Shown one piece after another: positions 54,801 through 62,758 of a stretch of 64,000 nt of DNA (its first letter is position 1; each line of letters opens with the position of its first letter). A program made the translations under genes and the position numbers. The stretch is taken from the NCBI RefSeq assembly GCF_016735585.2, contig NZ_JAERSE020000002.1, positions 558,001 to 622,000 on the forward strand, written 5' to 3'. The DNA comes from Chryseobacterium tagetis (GTDB taxonomy: Bacteria; Bacteroidota; Bacteroidia; Flavobacteriales; Weeksellaceae). The notes under the pieces were generated by a model that did not search any database, was not told where the DNA came from, and was given only the letters and a program-made list of their open reading frames with translations.

Positions 54801-55586
54801 TTTAAGATAACGGGTACTTCTTTGATTCTGAATAATTTTTTCATCAACAGGAATTTCAAATTCTTTTGAATATGCTTTGAAAAAGACAATTTTTGCTTTT
54901 CTTTTGCTGCCCTTTTTGAAATAAGGAACTGCATAAATCATAATTTCATTTGGGATTAACTGAAAGTAGTGTTTTGGACCTAATGTTGTTCCGCAAATCA
55001 TATTATTACTGTTTCTAATATATTGAAATTCTTTATTGTTAAAAACATATTGCTCTACATGACTTGCTTCAATTGGAATTTTCAAAACTTTGGAAGAAAT
55101 ATTTTTAATATAGACAGGATAAGCCTTATGAATTTTTATTTCTCTAGTGTCATAATCCATTTTATAAAGAGGAATTGTATCTTTTTCTTTTACAATAATT
55201 GAAAGATTTTTATTTGATAAAGAGTCAATTAGATATTCTTCCGTATCTAAAATTTTGAGTTCTTCACTTCTGAAATATGGATCTATAACATGATTTATTG
55301 AATCATTCAACCTTTTTATTCTCTCAGCATAATCTTTTTCACTTTCATTAGATCTTGGAGGTGGAGGAGGCTCAGGAAATATATCTTTAAAATATTTTAC
55401 CTCTATTTTGGGAAGAATTTCGCCTTTGTATAATAAATTAGATCCCATTTCATTGGTATCTTCATTAAATTTTTGGATGGATATATTGTTGTCTTTCGGA
55501 AAACTCAAAGCAATATTATCAGCAAAAGTCTTTTTCTTTTTGCAACTTATTAATAATACGATTAAGACTAAAAGAGATTTATTCAT
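54798..55586 (-). CDS. Lipoprotein of unknown function
   Basis: A 262-residue protein with lipobox LLISC (Cys13) followed by basic residues. The family is not recognised. It has a proline run (EPPPPPRSN) and a C-terminal stretch GSKRKAKIVFFKAYSKEF. The ATG at 55586 gives the lipoprotein signal; the upstream ATG would put 15 residues before it, including part of a terminator hairpin. The gene is flanked on both sides by the same hairpin sequence. Confidence 0.68.
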   Translation of the reverse strand: MNKSLLVLIVLLISCKKKKTFADNIALSFPKDNNISIQKFNEDTNEMGSNLLYKGEILPKIEVKYFKDIFPEPPPPPRSNESEKDYAERIKRLNDSINHVIDPYFRSEELKILDTEEYLIDSLSNKNLSIIVKEKDTIPLYKMDYDTREIKIHKAYPVYIKNISSKVLKIPIEASHVEQYVFNNKEFQYIRNSNNMICGTTLGPKHYFQLIPNEIMIYAVPYFKKGSKRKAKIVFFKAYSKEFEIPVDEKIIQNQRSTRYLK

Positions 55587-55616
55587 TCGAATTTTTTCTA
55601 AGAATTTTAAATCTAC

Positions 55617-55648
55617 AAAAAACCGCTTCATTTGAAGCGGTTTTTTAT
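55617..55648. terminator. Terminator of the DUF1579 gene, identical to the one at 54771
   Basis: Perfect hairpin with arms AAAAAACCGCTTC / GAAGCGGTTTTTT around ATTT. On the minus strand it ends the DUF1579 gene. It lies about 30 bases upstream of the start of the lipoprotein gene. Confidence 0.8.
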
Positions 55649-56269
55649 TTATTTCTTACGAGTGAATAGTATTTCCATGGTCTTAAATTCTTTTCCGGTC
55701 TTAGAATCAGGACCGTACATTTCCAGTTTTTGGGTATTATCATCTACGAAAGTATAAACTTCCCTTATATCACAATCTTTTCCTGGTCTTGCGGGATCGG
55801 TCATTTTGCCTTTAAATTCAATGGATTTTGTTGATGCGTTCCATTCACCTTCCATATTCATAATTCCTGTTCCCATATTGTCGATCCAGGAGCTTACAAA
55901 TTTCTTTTTAGCATTGTCATAACCCGTGATACTCATTCCTTCAAAAGGTATTCCCATAAAGTTTCCTTTGTGTTCACTTACCTGATAACGTCCTTCGAAG
56001 ATCATTTTATTGGTAGCTTCAGAGGTGCTTGTCATTGGTTTTCCTCCGTTTTCCATCCAGGTTGTGTTGGCCCCGTTCCACATTCCGTCAGATTTTGCCA
56101 GCATTTTATGCATGTCTCCCGGAGTTGCGTATCCCATCCAGGCTTTATTCGCTGTCGCAGAATCTACGGGTTTCCATTCTTCGGTTTTCTCAGTTTTTAC
56201 ATCCATTTTTACTTTATCGCAGGTAATAAATAGAAATGCAGTGCAGACTGCAAAGAATAAATTTTTCAT
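55649..56269 (-). CDS. DUF1579-domain lipoprotein
   Basis: A 206-residue protein with lipobox LFITC (Cys17). The mature domain has the DUF1579 pattern WNGANTTWMENGGKPMTSTSEA, RYQVSEHKGNFMGIPFEGMSITGYDNAKKKFVSSWIDNMGTGI, and the charge-rich end. The role is not known. It is divergent from the nrtR-like gene. Confidence 0.82.
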   Translation of the reverse strand: MKNLFFAVCTAFLFITCDKVKMDVKTEKTEEWKPVDSATANKAWMGYATPGDMHKMLAKSDGMWNGANTTWMENGGKPMTSTSEATNKMIFEGRYQVSEHKGNFMGIPFEGMSITGYDNAKKKFVSSWIDNMGTGIMNMEGEWNASTKSIEFKGKMTDPARPGKDCDIREVYTFVDDNTQKLEMYGPDSKTGKEFKTMEILFTRKK

Positions 56270-56363
56270 AATCGTTTAGTTTTAAGTTGATTATAAATTT
56301 AAAGAAAATAATAAAGCAAAGTTTTTTATTTTAAATTTGATATTGATTGTTCTAAAGCTTAGC

Positions 56364-56384
56364 TTTGTGTATTCATAACGCAAA
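56364..56384. promoter_or_regulatory. Putative NrtR operator A
   Basis: A 21-bp imperfect palindrome TTTGTGT-N7-ACGCAAA ending nine bases before the nrtR-like start codon, where it would block translation or promoter clearance. One of four copies of the same pattern. Confidence 0.6.
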
Positions 56385-56392
56385 TCAATACA

Positions 56393-57088
56393 ATGGAATC
56401 TCCAAAAAAATTACAGGATATAAAAGTTGCTGTAGACGCCGTTATTTTCGGATATTTTGATAAAAAAGACCTTCAACTTTTGTTGATTAAAAGGAATATC
56501 GAACCTTTCAAAGGAGGTTGGGCGCTTCCGGGCGGATTGGTTTTGGATGATGAAAATCTGGATGATGCCGTAAAAAGAGAATTGAACGAAGAGGCAGGCA
56601 TAAAGCCCGATTTTTTGGAACAACTCTATACTTTTGGGAATGTGGGTCGCGATCCGAGAAACAGAGTCGTTTCGATAGCTTATTTGGGGCTTGTAAATCC
56701 TTCTTATCATGAACTCTTTGCCGACTCTGATGCGGATGATGCACAATGGTTTAGTGTGAACCAACTTCCGAAACTCGCTTTTGATCATCAAAGTATTATT
56801 GATATTGCGTTAAAAAGACTTCGTACAAAAATTCAGTATCAGCCGATCGGTTTTAATCTTCTTAATGACGAGTTTGCTTTTTCAGATCTTGAAAACCTTT
56901 ACAAAACCATTATTGGTAAAGAAATTGACCGTCGGAATTTCCGTAAAAAAATTATGAGCTACGGATTGCTTAATGATACCAATACTTTAAAAAAGGAAGG
57001 AAGTGGCAGACCAGGAAAACTATTTACCTTCAATCAGGAGAAGTATAAAGAGTTGGAAGAAGAAGGATTTTATTTTGAAATCAAATAA
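56393..57088 (+). CDS. nrtR: NrtR-type Nudix-domain transcriptional regulator
   Basis: A 231-residue protein with an N-terminal Nudix domain and a C-terminal winged helix (about 150-225, LYKTIIGKEIDRRNFRKKIM and GRPGKLFTFN). The Nudix box at about residues 47-69 is complete and fits the catalytic pattern G-x5-E-x7-REL-x-EE-x-G. NrtR proteins control NAD-metabolism genes and use the Nudix domain as ADP-ribose sensor; some related AraR proteins in Bacteroidota control arabinose use. The NAD/ADP-ribose genes that follow, and four copies of one palindrome, favour the NrtR role. It starts 9 bases after operator A, which suggests autoregulation. Confidence 0.85.
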   Translation: MESPKKLQDIKVAVDAVIFGYFDKKDLQLLLIKRNIEPFKGGWALPGGLVLDDENLDDAVKRELNEEAGIKPDFLEQLYTFGNVGRDPRNRVVSIAYLGLVNPSYHELFADSDADDAQWFSVNQLPKLAFDHQSIIDIALKRLRTKIQYQPIGFNLLNDEFAFSDLENLYKTIIGKEIDRRNFRKKIMSYGLLNDTNTLKKEGSGRPGKLFTFNQEKYKELEEEGFYFEIK

Positions 57089-57134
57089 ATTTAAACATAA
57101 ATATCCCTAATTTTTACACAAATTTATTCCACAT

Positions 57135-57206
57135 TGTCGTTCTGAATGGAGTAATGCGAAGTATCGATAAATTGTGATCGAGATTCTTCCTTCGTCAGTA
57201 GGACAA
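57135..57206. repeat. Dispersed palindromic repeat, copy 2
   Basis: A 72-bp element, reverse orientation of the copy at 5135-5207. It keeps the ends (TGTCGTTCTGA and GTCAGTAGGACAA) and the segment AGATTCTTCCTTCGTCAG but has a diverged centre. It lies between the nrtR-like gene and the NADAR gene. Confidence 0.6.
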
Positions 57207-57329
57207 ACTGTAGCTGTTTTTATTTTTATCAGTAAAGAGTAAAATTCATTTCATTTGTAAGTAAAATTTATGGAATTTGTATTCAGGTAAGTTAAATTTT
57301 AATTACTGAAAATCAATTAATTAAATTAT

Positions 57330-57350
57330 TTAGTGTGAAACTAACACAAA
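57330..57350. promoter_or_regulatory. Putative NrtR operator B
   Basis: TTAGTGT-N7-ACACAAA, 55 bases upstream of the NADAR start codon. The strict core GTGT-N7-ACAC is a perfect palindrome. Confidence 0.6.
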
Positions 57351-57383
57351 TTAATTTGGATTGTAAAGATGTAATATTTTACA

Positions 57384-57404
57384 TTTGTGTAATAATAACG
57401 CAAT
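57384..57404. promoter_or_regulatory. Putative NrtR operator C
   Basis: TTTGTGT-N7-ACGCAAT, ending one base before the NADAR start codon. It resembles site A in its right half-site. B and C start 54 bp apart. Confidence 0.5.
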
Positions 57405-57405
57405 A

Positions 57406-57948
57406 ATGAAATACACATTAGAAAATATCATTGAGAAATTTCAGAATAAAGAAAAGTTAGACTTTCTATTCTTTTGGGGACATACCGTGAAAGATGAAAT
57501 TACAAAAGCCTGTTTCAGCCAGTGGTTTCCTTTGGAGTTTCAGGAAAATGGAATTAGTTATAAAACTGCTGAACATTATATGATGGCCGGTAAAGCGAAA
57601 TTATTTAATGATCATGAAATTTTAGAGCAGATTTTAAAAGCTGAGACACCAAATGATGTTAAAAGTTTAGGAAGAAAAGTAAAGAATTTTGATCCGAAAA
57701 TCTGGGATGAGCACAAATACGAAATCGTAGAACAGGGAAATCTATTGAAATTCTCCCAAAATGAAAAGTTTAAAGAATTTTTGCTTTCAACAAATGATAA
57801 GATTTTGGTAGAAGCAAGTCCTTATGATACAATCTGGGGCATTGGAATGCTGGAAACTGATCCGAGAGCTGAAAACCCATCACAATGGAATGGTGAAAAT
57901 CTTTTAGGCTTTGCTTTAATGGAAGTAAGAGACGAATTAAGAAGGTAA
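57406..57948 (+). CDS. NADAR-family (YbiA-like) protein
   Basis: A 180-residue NADAR protein. It has the family motifs LDFLFFWGH, CFSQWFPLEF, YKTAEHYMMAGKAKLF and the end YDTIWGIGM with GENLLGFALMEVRDEL. YbiA of E. coli cleaves early riboflavin intermediates, and some NADAR enzymes have been shown to remove ADP-ribose from guanine bases, so both are possible here. It sits behind two operator-like palindromes. The ATG at 57406 is chosen over a TTG at 57385 that lies within the operator. Confidence 0.92.
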   Translation: MKYTLENIIEKFQNKEKLDFLFFWGHTVKDEITKACFSQWFPLEFQENGISYKTAEHYMMAGKAKLFNDHEILEQILKAETPNDVKSLGRKVKNFDPKIWDEHKYEIVEQGNLLKFSQNEKFKEFLLSTNDKILVEASPYDTIWGIGMLETDPRAENPSQWNGENLLGFALMEVRDELRR

Positions 57949-57981
57949 AAACACAACCACCAACCACACAAATTATTAAAT

Positions 57982-58530
57982 ATGAAAAAGAAAGAATTAC
58001 ACCCTGAAATTTTTATTATTGAGAATTTTCTAACCGCTGAAGAATGCAGTGAATATATAAAAAAAGCTGAACAGGAAACTTTTGAAGAAGCAAAAATAAA
58101 TATGCACGGAAGGCAGGTCATGAGCAAAGGAATCAGAAATAATGAAAGGCTTATGATATTTGATGAAAATATGGCTGAAGATCTTTTTCAAAGAGCAAAA
58201 GACCTTTTGCCGGAAGAAGCGGGAATATATAATCTGTCCGGTTTTAATGAAATGTTCAGGGTTTATAAATACTTGCCGGGACAGCTTTTCAGAATGCACA
58301 GAGACGGAAGTTATGTAAGAAATGAAGATGAAGTAAGCTTTTACACCTTTTTAATCTATCTGAATGATGATTTTGAAGGTGGAGAAACTGAATTTGAAAA
58401 CCTGTTCACCATAACACCGAAGAAAGGTTCTGCATTGGTTTTTTACCATCCTTTAAGACACGAAGGAAAAACTTTAATCAGTGGTTTGAAATATGTTTTG
58501 AGGACAGATGTGATGTACTCTAAAAAATAA
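57982..58530 (+). CDS. 2OG-Fe(II) oxygenase
   Basis: A 182-residue oxygenase of the prolyl-4-hydroxylase-like type. The iron triad is His106 and Asp108 (RMHRDGS) with His160 (PLRHEGK), and Lys170 should bind 2-oxoglutarate. The loop GGETEFEN is also typical. The N-terminal helix (about 15-35) fits the fold. The substrate may be a protein side chain or a small molecule. It follows the NADAR gene by 33 bases on the same strand. Confidence 0.87.
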   Translation: MKKKELHPEIFIIENFLTAEECSEYIKKAEQETFEEAKINMHGRQVMSKGIRNNERLMIFDENMAEDLFQRAKDLLPEEAGIYNLSGFNEMFRVYKYLPGQLFRMHRDGSYVRNEDEVSFYTFLIYLNDDFEGGETEFENLFTITPKKGSALVFYHPLRHEGKTLISGLKYVLRTDVMYSKK

Positions 58531-58567
58531 TTCGAAAAGAAGAAAGGCAAAACCATGCACTTTTAAA

Positions 58568-58588
58568 TTAGTGTAAAATTAACACAAA
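58568..58588. promoter_or_regulatory. Putative NrtR operator D
   Basis: TTAGTGT-N7-ACACAAA, 13 bases before the start codon of the coiled-coil protein. It has the same two half-sites as operator B, which makes chance occurrence unlikely. Confidence 0.6.
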
Positions 58589-58601
58589 TAAAAAATGAAT
58601 T

Positions 58602-58937
58602 ATGGAAGAAAACCTAAAACCCAGATTCATCGAGTCATTACAAAGAAATAATGACCAGATCAGAGAAGACCGTGCCCGAATTATCGGAGAAGATGCAGAG
58701 CTGATTTACAGGCGGAGAGTAGAAGATATTGAACTGAAAATCAAAAGACTGGAAAGAGAACAGGAAGGCCTGATCGATATCAGTCCATTAGACAAAAACA
58801 GTTTAACGTTCGCTGATTTTCAGCCGGAAGCATTCGTTCAGAGAGATATAGAATTATCATTAATCATCAGAAATTTAAATATTCAGCTGGAATTAACAAG
58901 AACAAGATTTGAATATTTATTTGGAAAAAAATTTTAA
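58602..58937 (+). CDS. Coiled-coil protein of unknown function
   Basis: A 111-residue charged, helical protein with no signal peptide. A coiled coil is expected over residues 25-65 (RARIIGEDAELIYRRRVEDIELKIKRLEREQ). It was not recognised. The gene lies directly behind operator D and three bases before the vWA gene, so it is probably a partner of that protein. Confidence 0.7.
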   Translation: MEENLKPRFIESLQRNNDQIREDRARIIGEDAELIYRRRVEDIELKIKRLEREQEGLIDISPLDKNSLTFADFQPEAFVQRDIELSLIIRNLNIQLELTRTRFEYLFGKKF

Positions 58938-58940
58938 GTT

Positions 58941-59795
58941 ATGGGAGGTACAAGATACGATATGGACGCTCGTTTTGACCGAGCAAAGAAAGCAGGGTAT
59001 GCATCAAAATCTGCAAGTGAAATTTTCACGCAGAATGCAAAAAGAAAAGCACACGAATCGATGAATCCACACGGTATTTCTTTCAGGGAATCAAGAGATT
59101 CTGCGGTTCATCCGAATTCAGTTCCTATTATTTTAGGATTGGATGTGACCGGAAGTATGGGACATATTCCTTATGATCTGATTCAGGAAGGACTTCCCAA
59201 ATTAATGGGCGGAATTATTCAGGGCGGAGTTCCCGATCCGGCACTTTTATTCTTGGGAATCGGGGATCACGAATGTGACGGTTATCCTTTGCAGGTTGGC
59301 CAGTTTGAATCGGGAGATGAAGAGCTTGATATGTGGTTAACAAGAACTTATATTGAGTCAGGAGGTGGAGGAAACGCAGGTGAAAGTTATTTATTGGCTT
59401 GGTATTTTGCCGCTTTTCATACAAGAACAGATGCTTTTGAAAAGAGAGATCAGAAAGGATTATTGTTCACTGTTGGCGACGAACCTTGTCTGAAAACCCT
59501 TCCTGCTTCTGCGATCAGAGAGATTATGGGAACGGGACAACAGACCTTCAAACATACAGAGTTATTGGCGGAAGCTCAGAAGAAATATGAAGTTTTTCAC
59601 ATCAGTGTTTTGCATTCAGGACAAGCTGTAAATGCAGATAAAGGATGGAAAGATTTATTGGGGCAAAACTGTTTATCCATCGAAGATTACAGAGATGTTC
59701 CGAAAGTAATTAAAGAGGTGGTTTGTAGTAAATTTAAAGATAGTTTTACGAAAGCAACCGAGAATTTAGGATTAGATAATATTCAAATGTATTAA
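58941..59795 (+). CDS. von Willebrand factor A-like protein
   Basis: A 284-residue cytoplasmic protein with a vWA-like domain from about residue 58. The metal-dependent adhesion site is D68-V-T70-G-S72 (LGLDVTGSMG), followed by a glycine-rich loop ESGGGGNAGESY and TVGDEPC. The first 55 residues are charged. The role is unknown; vWA proteins often act as chaperones or scaffolds with AAA+ or enzyme partners. It is coupled by spacing (3-4 bases) to both neighbours. Confidence 0.78.
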   Translation: MGGTRYDMDARFDRAKKAGYASKSASEIFTQNAKRKAHESMNPHGISFRESRDSAVHPNSVPIILGLDVTGSMGHIPYDLIQEGLPKLMGGIIQGGVPDPALLFLGIGDHECDGYPLQVGQFESGDEELDMWLTRTYIESGGGGNAGESYLLAWYFAAFHTRTDAFEKRDQKGLLFTVGDEPCLKTLPASAIREIMGTGQQTFKHTELLAEAQKKYEVFHISVLHSGQAVNADKGWKDLLGQNCLSIEDYRDVPKVIKEVVCSKFKDSFTKATENLGLDNIQMY

Positions 59796-59799
59796 AAAA

Positions 59800-60870
59800 A
59801 TGAAAACAGCACAGATAATTATAGGCTTAGGATTTGGTGACGAAGGTAAAGGGATAACCACCGATTTTCTGGCTCAACAACATCCTGAGTCTGTAGTTAT
59901 TCGGTTTTCTGGAGGTCAACAGGCGGCACATACGGTGATGATTGATGATGAAAAGCACGTTCATTCCAGCTTTGCGAGTGGTGCGCTGCGTGGTTTGCCT
60001 TCCTATTTTACGGAACATTGTACGATTCATCCTACTTATTTGTTCAATGAAAAGGAAGAATTAATTCAGAAAAACGGAAATGTTGAGTTACATATTCATC
60101 CGTTGGCAAAAGTGACTACCCCTTTTGATGTTTTATACAACAGAAAAAATATCAAAAATTTAGAACACGGAACCTGTGGAAAAGGAGTGGGTGCAACGAT
60201 GAAAAGAAATGAAAGCCCGTTTAAATTATTTGCTGTTGATTTAATTGCTCCGAGAACGATGCTGATTGAAAAATTAAAAGGAATTGCCAATTATTACGGT
60301 TTTGAAGAAGATGAAGAAATCAATAATGCATTGCACGTTTTTTTAGAAGCTATTGATAAGATTGACTGGAAAATAGAAGGCTATGACTATTTAAAATCAT
60401 TCAATCATCTTATTTTTGAAGGCAGTCAGGGGATTTTACTCGATATGGATCACGGTGTTTTTCCAAATGTGACCTACGCTAATACGACTTCAAAAAATGC
60501 TTACGAAATCTGTAAACTGTTGGAAATTGAAAATATTGAAATGTTTTACGTGACAAGAAATTATTCTACCCGTCACGGAAGCGGATGGATGAGCAATGAA
60601 AAATCATTACCCTTGAAAAATAATGAAGAAGAAACATGTACTTTTAATGAATTTCAAAAAGATTTGCGTTTCGGAGAACTGGATGATGAGCTGTTGAATT
60701 ATGCTTTGAAAGTAGATGAAGCCTATGTTGTTGCCCAAAAGAAAAATCTGGTGGTAACTTGCTTGGATCAGTTGGATAAACCATTTAAAATAGAAAATCT
60801 TAAAGTGAAATTTGATGCAGTTTTTGGATCGTATTCTCCATTTTCAAAGGATTTTCGAAGAATTGATTAA
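59800..60870 (+). CDS. Divergent adenylosuccinate-synthetase paralogue
   Basis: A 356-residue homologue of PurA, about 70 residues shorter than the housekeeping enzyme. The nucleotide-site motif is GLGFGDEGKG (Asp14 and Lys17), and the likely catalytic His is His44 in GGQQAAHT; EGSQGILLDMDHGVFPNVTYANTT is close to the consensus. The C-terminal aspartate-binding segment (GTTTGRPRR in PurA) is missing or degenerate, so it probably does not use aspartate. It may activate the 6-oxo group of a nucleotide for another nucleophile. It is coupled to the vWA and macro-domain genes by 2-4 base spacings. Confidence 0.82.
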   Translation: MKTAQIIIGLGFGDEGKGITTDFLAQQHPESVVIRFSGGQQAAHTVMIDDEKHVHSSFASGALRGLPSYFTEHCTIHPTYLFNEKEELIQKNGNVELHIHPLAKVTTPFDVLYNRKNIKNLEHGTCGKGVGATMKRNESPFKLFAVDLIAPRTMLIEKLKGIANYYGFEEDEEINNALHVFLEAIDKIDWKIEGYDYLKSFNHLIFEGSQGILLDMDHGVFPNVTYANTTSKNAYEICKLLEIENIEMFYVTRNYSTRHGSGWMSNEKSLPLKNNEEETCTFNEFQKDLRFGELDDELLNYALKVDEAYVVAQKKNLVVTCLDQLDKPFKIENLKVKFDAVFGSYSPFSKDFRRID

Positions 60871-60872
60871 TA

Positions 60873-61361
60873 ATGAAAAACACAATGATGAAAAAGATAA
60901 TATATATAAAAGGAGACGCTACAAATCCACAGACAGAAGGAAATAAGATCATAGCCCATATCTGCAATGATATTGGTGGTTGGGGAAAAGGTTTTGTTTT
61001 AGCAATATCAAGCCGATGGAGGATACCTGAAAATGAGTACAGAATGTGGTTTAAAAATGGTGAAAATTTTAAACTTGGAGAAATCCAAATCGTTCAGGTT
61101 GAGAAAAATCTTTGGGTATGCAATATGATTGGTCAGCATAAAATAATTTCCAATTCAAAAGGAATTCCGCCGATTCGTTATGAAGCAGTTGAAAAGTGTC
61201 TTGAAAAATTAGCAGACGAAGCCTTAAAATTAAATGCAAGTATTCACATGCCGAGAATTGGTTGTGGTTTAGCCGGAGGAAAATGGGAAGAAATCGAACT
61301 AATTATCGAAAAAACTTTACTAAAAAATAATGCAGAAGTATATGTATATGATTTTGAATAA
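60873..61361 (+). CDS. Macro-domain protein
   Basis: A 162-residue single macro domain of the OARD1/ALC1-like type, a family that binds ADP-ribose and can remove it from proteins or nucleic acids. It has YIKGDATNPQTEGNKIIAHICNDIGGWGKGFVLAIS, NMIGQHKI and the loop MPRIGCGLAGGKW. The start is uncertain between the ATGs at 60873, 60885 and 60888. It lies two bases after the PurA-like gene. Confidence 0.88.
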   Translation: MKNTMMKKIIYIKGDATNPQTEGNKIIAHICNDIGGWGKGFVLAISSRWRIPENEYRMWFKNGENFKLGEIQIVQVEKNLWVCNMIGQHKIISNSKGIPPIRYEAVEKCLEKLADEALKLNASIHMPRIGCGLAGGKWEEIELIIEKTLLKNNAEVYVYDFE

Positions 61362-61506
61362 AACAATTACTCGAAGTTTGATAATAAAAAAAATCTTTGA
61401 GAGCTTAGCTAAGTGAAACGCCTTTGCGAACTTAAAAACATTTAGTAGTAAAATAAAAACTTTGCAGCCTTTGCGTTAAAAAGATTTAGAATATAAAAGC
61501 ACAACA

Positions 61507-62742
61507 ATGAAAACAAAAACACTTTACAGACCCGTCGGAGAAAAAGAAATGATCTTAATTATCGAAAGCAATTTCAAAAAATTTCCTCCAAGATTAGAAT
61601 GGCAGCCGATTTTCTATCCTGTTTTGGATGAAGATTATGCTTCAGAAATTGCAGAAAAATGGAACACCAGAGATGAGGCGGGAAATTATCTTGGGTTTAT
61701 TACTCAATTTGAAGTGTTGGAAGATGAAGTGAATAAATATCCTGCACAAAATGTCGGAGCCAGAAATCACAACGAATTATGGGTTCCGTCAGAAGAAATG
61801 GATACTTTTAATCAGGCAATTGTAGGAAATATCAAAGTGACAAAAGTATTTATGGGGAAAGATTTTAAAGAACCTGCAAATACTGATGTAGAAAATTTAT
61901 TAGTAAACATAAAAAAACTAACGATGACCAATAAAGGAATGGCAAAAGATACATTGGAAATCCTTGCCAGGAAATATTATATAAACGAACACAACGAAAA
62001 AATAAATATAGAAAACGAACTGGAAATTTCTACCAAAGAAACGGTTTTGTTTTATCCTGAAAAACTTTCAGAACTCGCAAATAATGAACTTCCTGAAACC
62101 AATTTTGAAACACAGTTTGAAGTTTGGAGATGCAGTTCATTAAAAGCAATTTTAAAGTTAGCCGAAGAAGCAAATCAGGAAAAAATGATGTGCCTGAATT
62201 TTGCATCAGCAAAAAATCCGGGTGGTGGTTTCATTAATGGGGCAGAAGCTCAGGAAGAAAGTCTGGCAAGAACTTCAGGATTGTATGAAAGCTTGCTTCA
62301 AGGGTGGGATTATTACAAAATTCATCGCGAAATGGAATCTTGTTTCTACACCGATATGATGATTTACAGCCCAAAAGTTCCTGTTTTCAGAAAGGATAAA
62401 GGCGAATTGTTGTCCAAACCAGTTTTGTGTAATTTCATTACGTGTCCGGCTGTGAATGCGGGAGTTGTCAAACGTCAGGAACCGGAAAGAACTCACGAAA
62501 TTTTCGGAGCGATGGAGGTAAGAACAGATAAAATGCTGACGTTGGCTTTACATCAGGGAAATGAAACCTTGATTTTAGGAGCTTGGGGATGCGGAGTTTT
62601 TAGAAACGATCCGAAAGAGATTGCAGAATTGTTTAAAAAGTATCTTCACGGAAAATATAAAAATAAATTTAAAAGAGTGGTTTTTGCGATTCTCTCCAAG
62701 AAAGAAGAAATGATAGAGCCGTTTGAAGAAATTATTTTATAA
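61507..62742 (+). CDS. Bacterial poly(ADP-ribose) glycohydrolase-like protein with an extra N-terminal domain
   Basis: A 411-residue protein of the TIGR02452 type. The PARG signature is G239-G240-G241-F and Q249-E250-E251 (NPGGGFINGAEAQEES), with CNFITCPAVNAGV and LILGAWGCGVFRNDP later. Residues 1-115 form a separate domain (LYRPVGEKEMILIIESNFKKFPPR to NHNELWVPSEEMDTFN) resembling stand-alone proteins annotated as ADP-ribosylation/crystallin J1; that link is from memory. It follows a 145-bp gap with weak TTTGCG-type repeats and is followed by the DUF2971 gene after 16 bases. Confidence 0.85.
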   Translation: MKTKTLYRPVGEKEMILIIESNFKKFPPRLEWQPIFYPVLDEDYASEIAEKWNTRDEAGNYLGFITQFEVLEDEVNKYPAQNVGARNHNELWVPSEEMDTFNQAIVGNIKVTKVFMGKDFKEPANTDVENLLVNIKKLTMTNKGMAKDTLEILARKYYINEHNEKINIENELEISTKETVLFYPEKLSELANNELPETNFETQFEVWRCSSLKAILKLAEEANQEKMMCLNFASAKNPGGGFINGAEAQEESLARTSGLYESLLQGWDYYKIHREMESCFYTDMMIYSPKVPVFRKDKGELLSKPVLCNFITCPAVNAGVVKRQEPERTHEIFGAMEVRTDKMLTLALHQGNETLILGAWGCGVFRNDPKEIAELFKKYLHGKYKNKFKRVVFAILSKKEEMIEPFEEIIL

Positions 62743-62758
62743 ACTTTAATCAATTACC

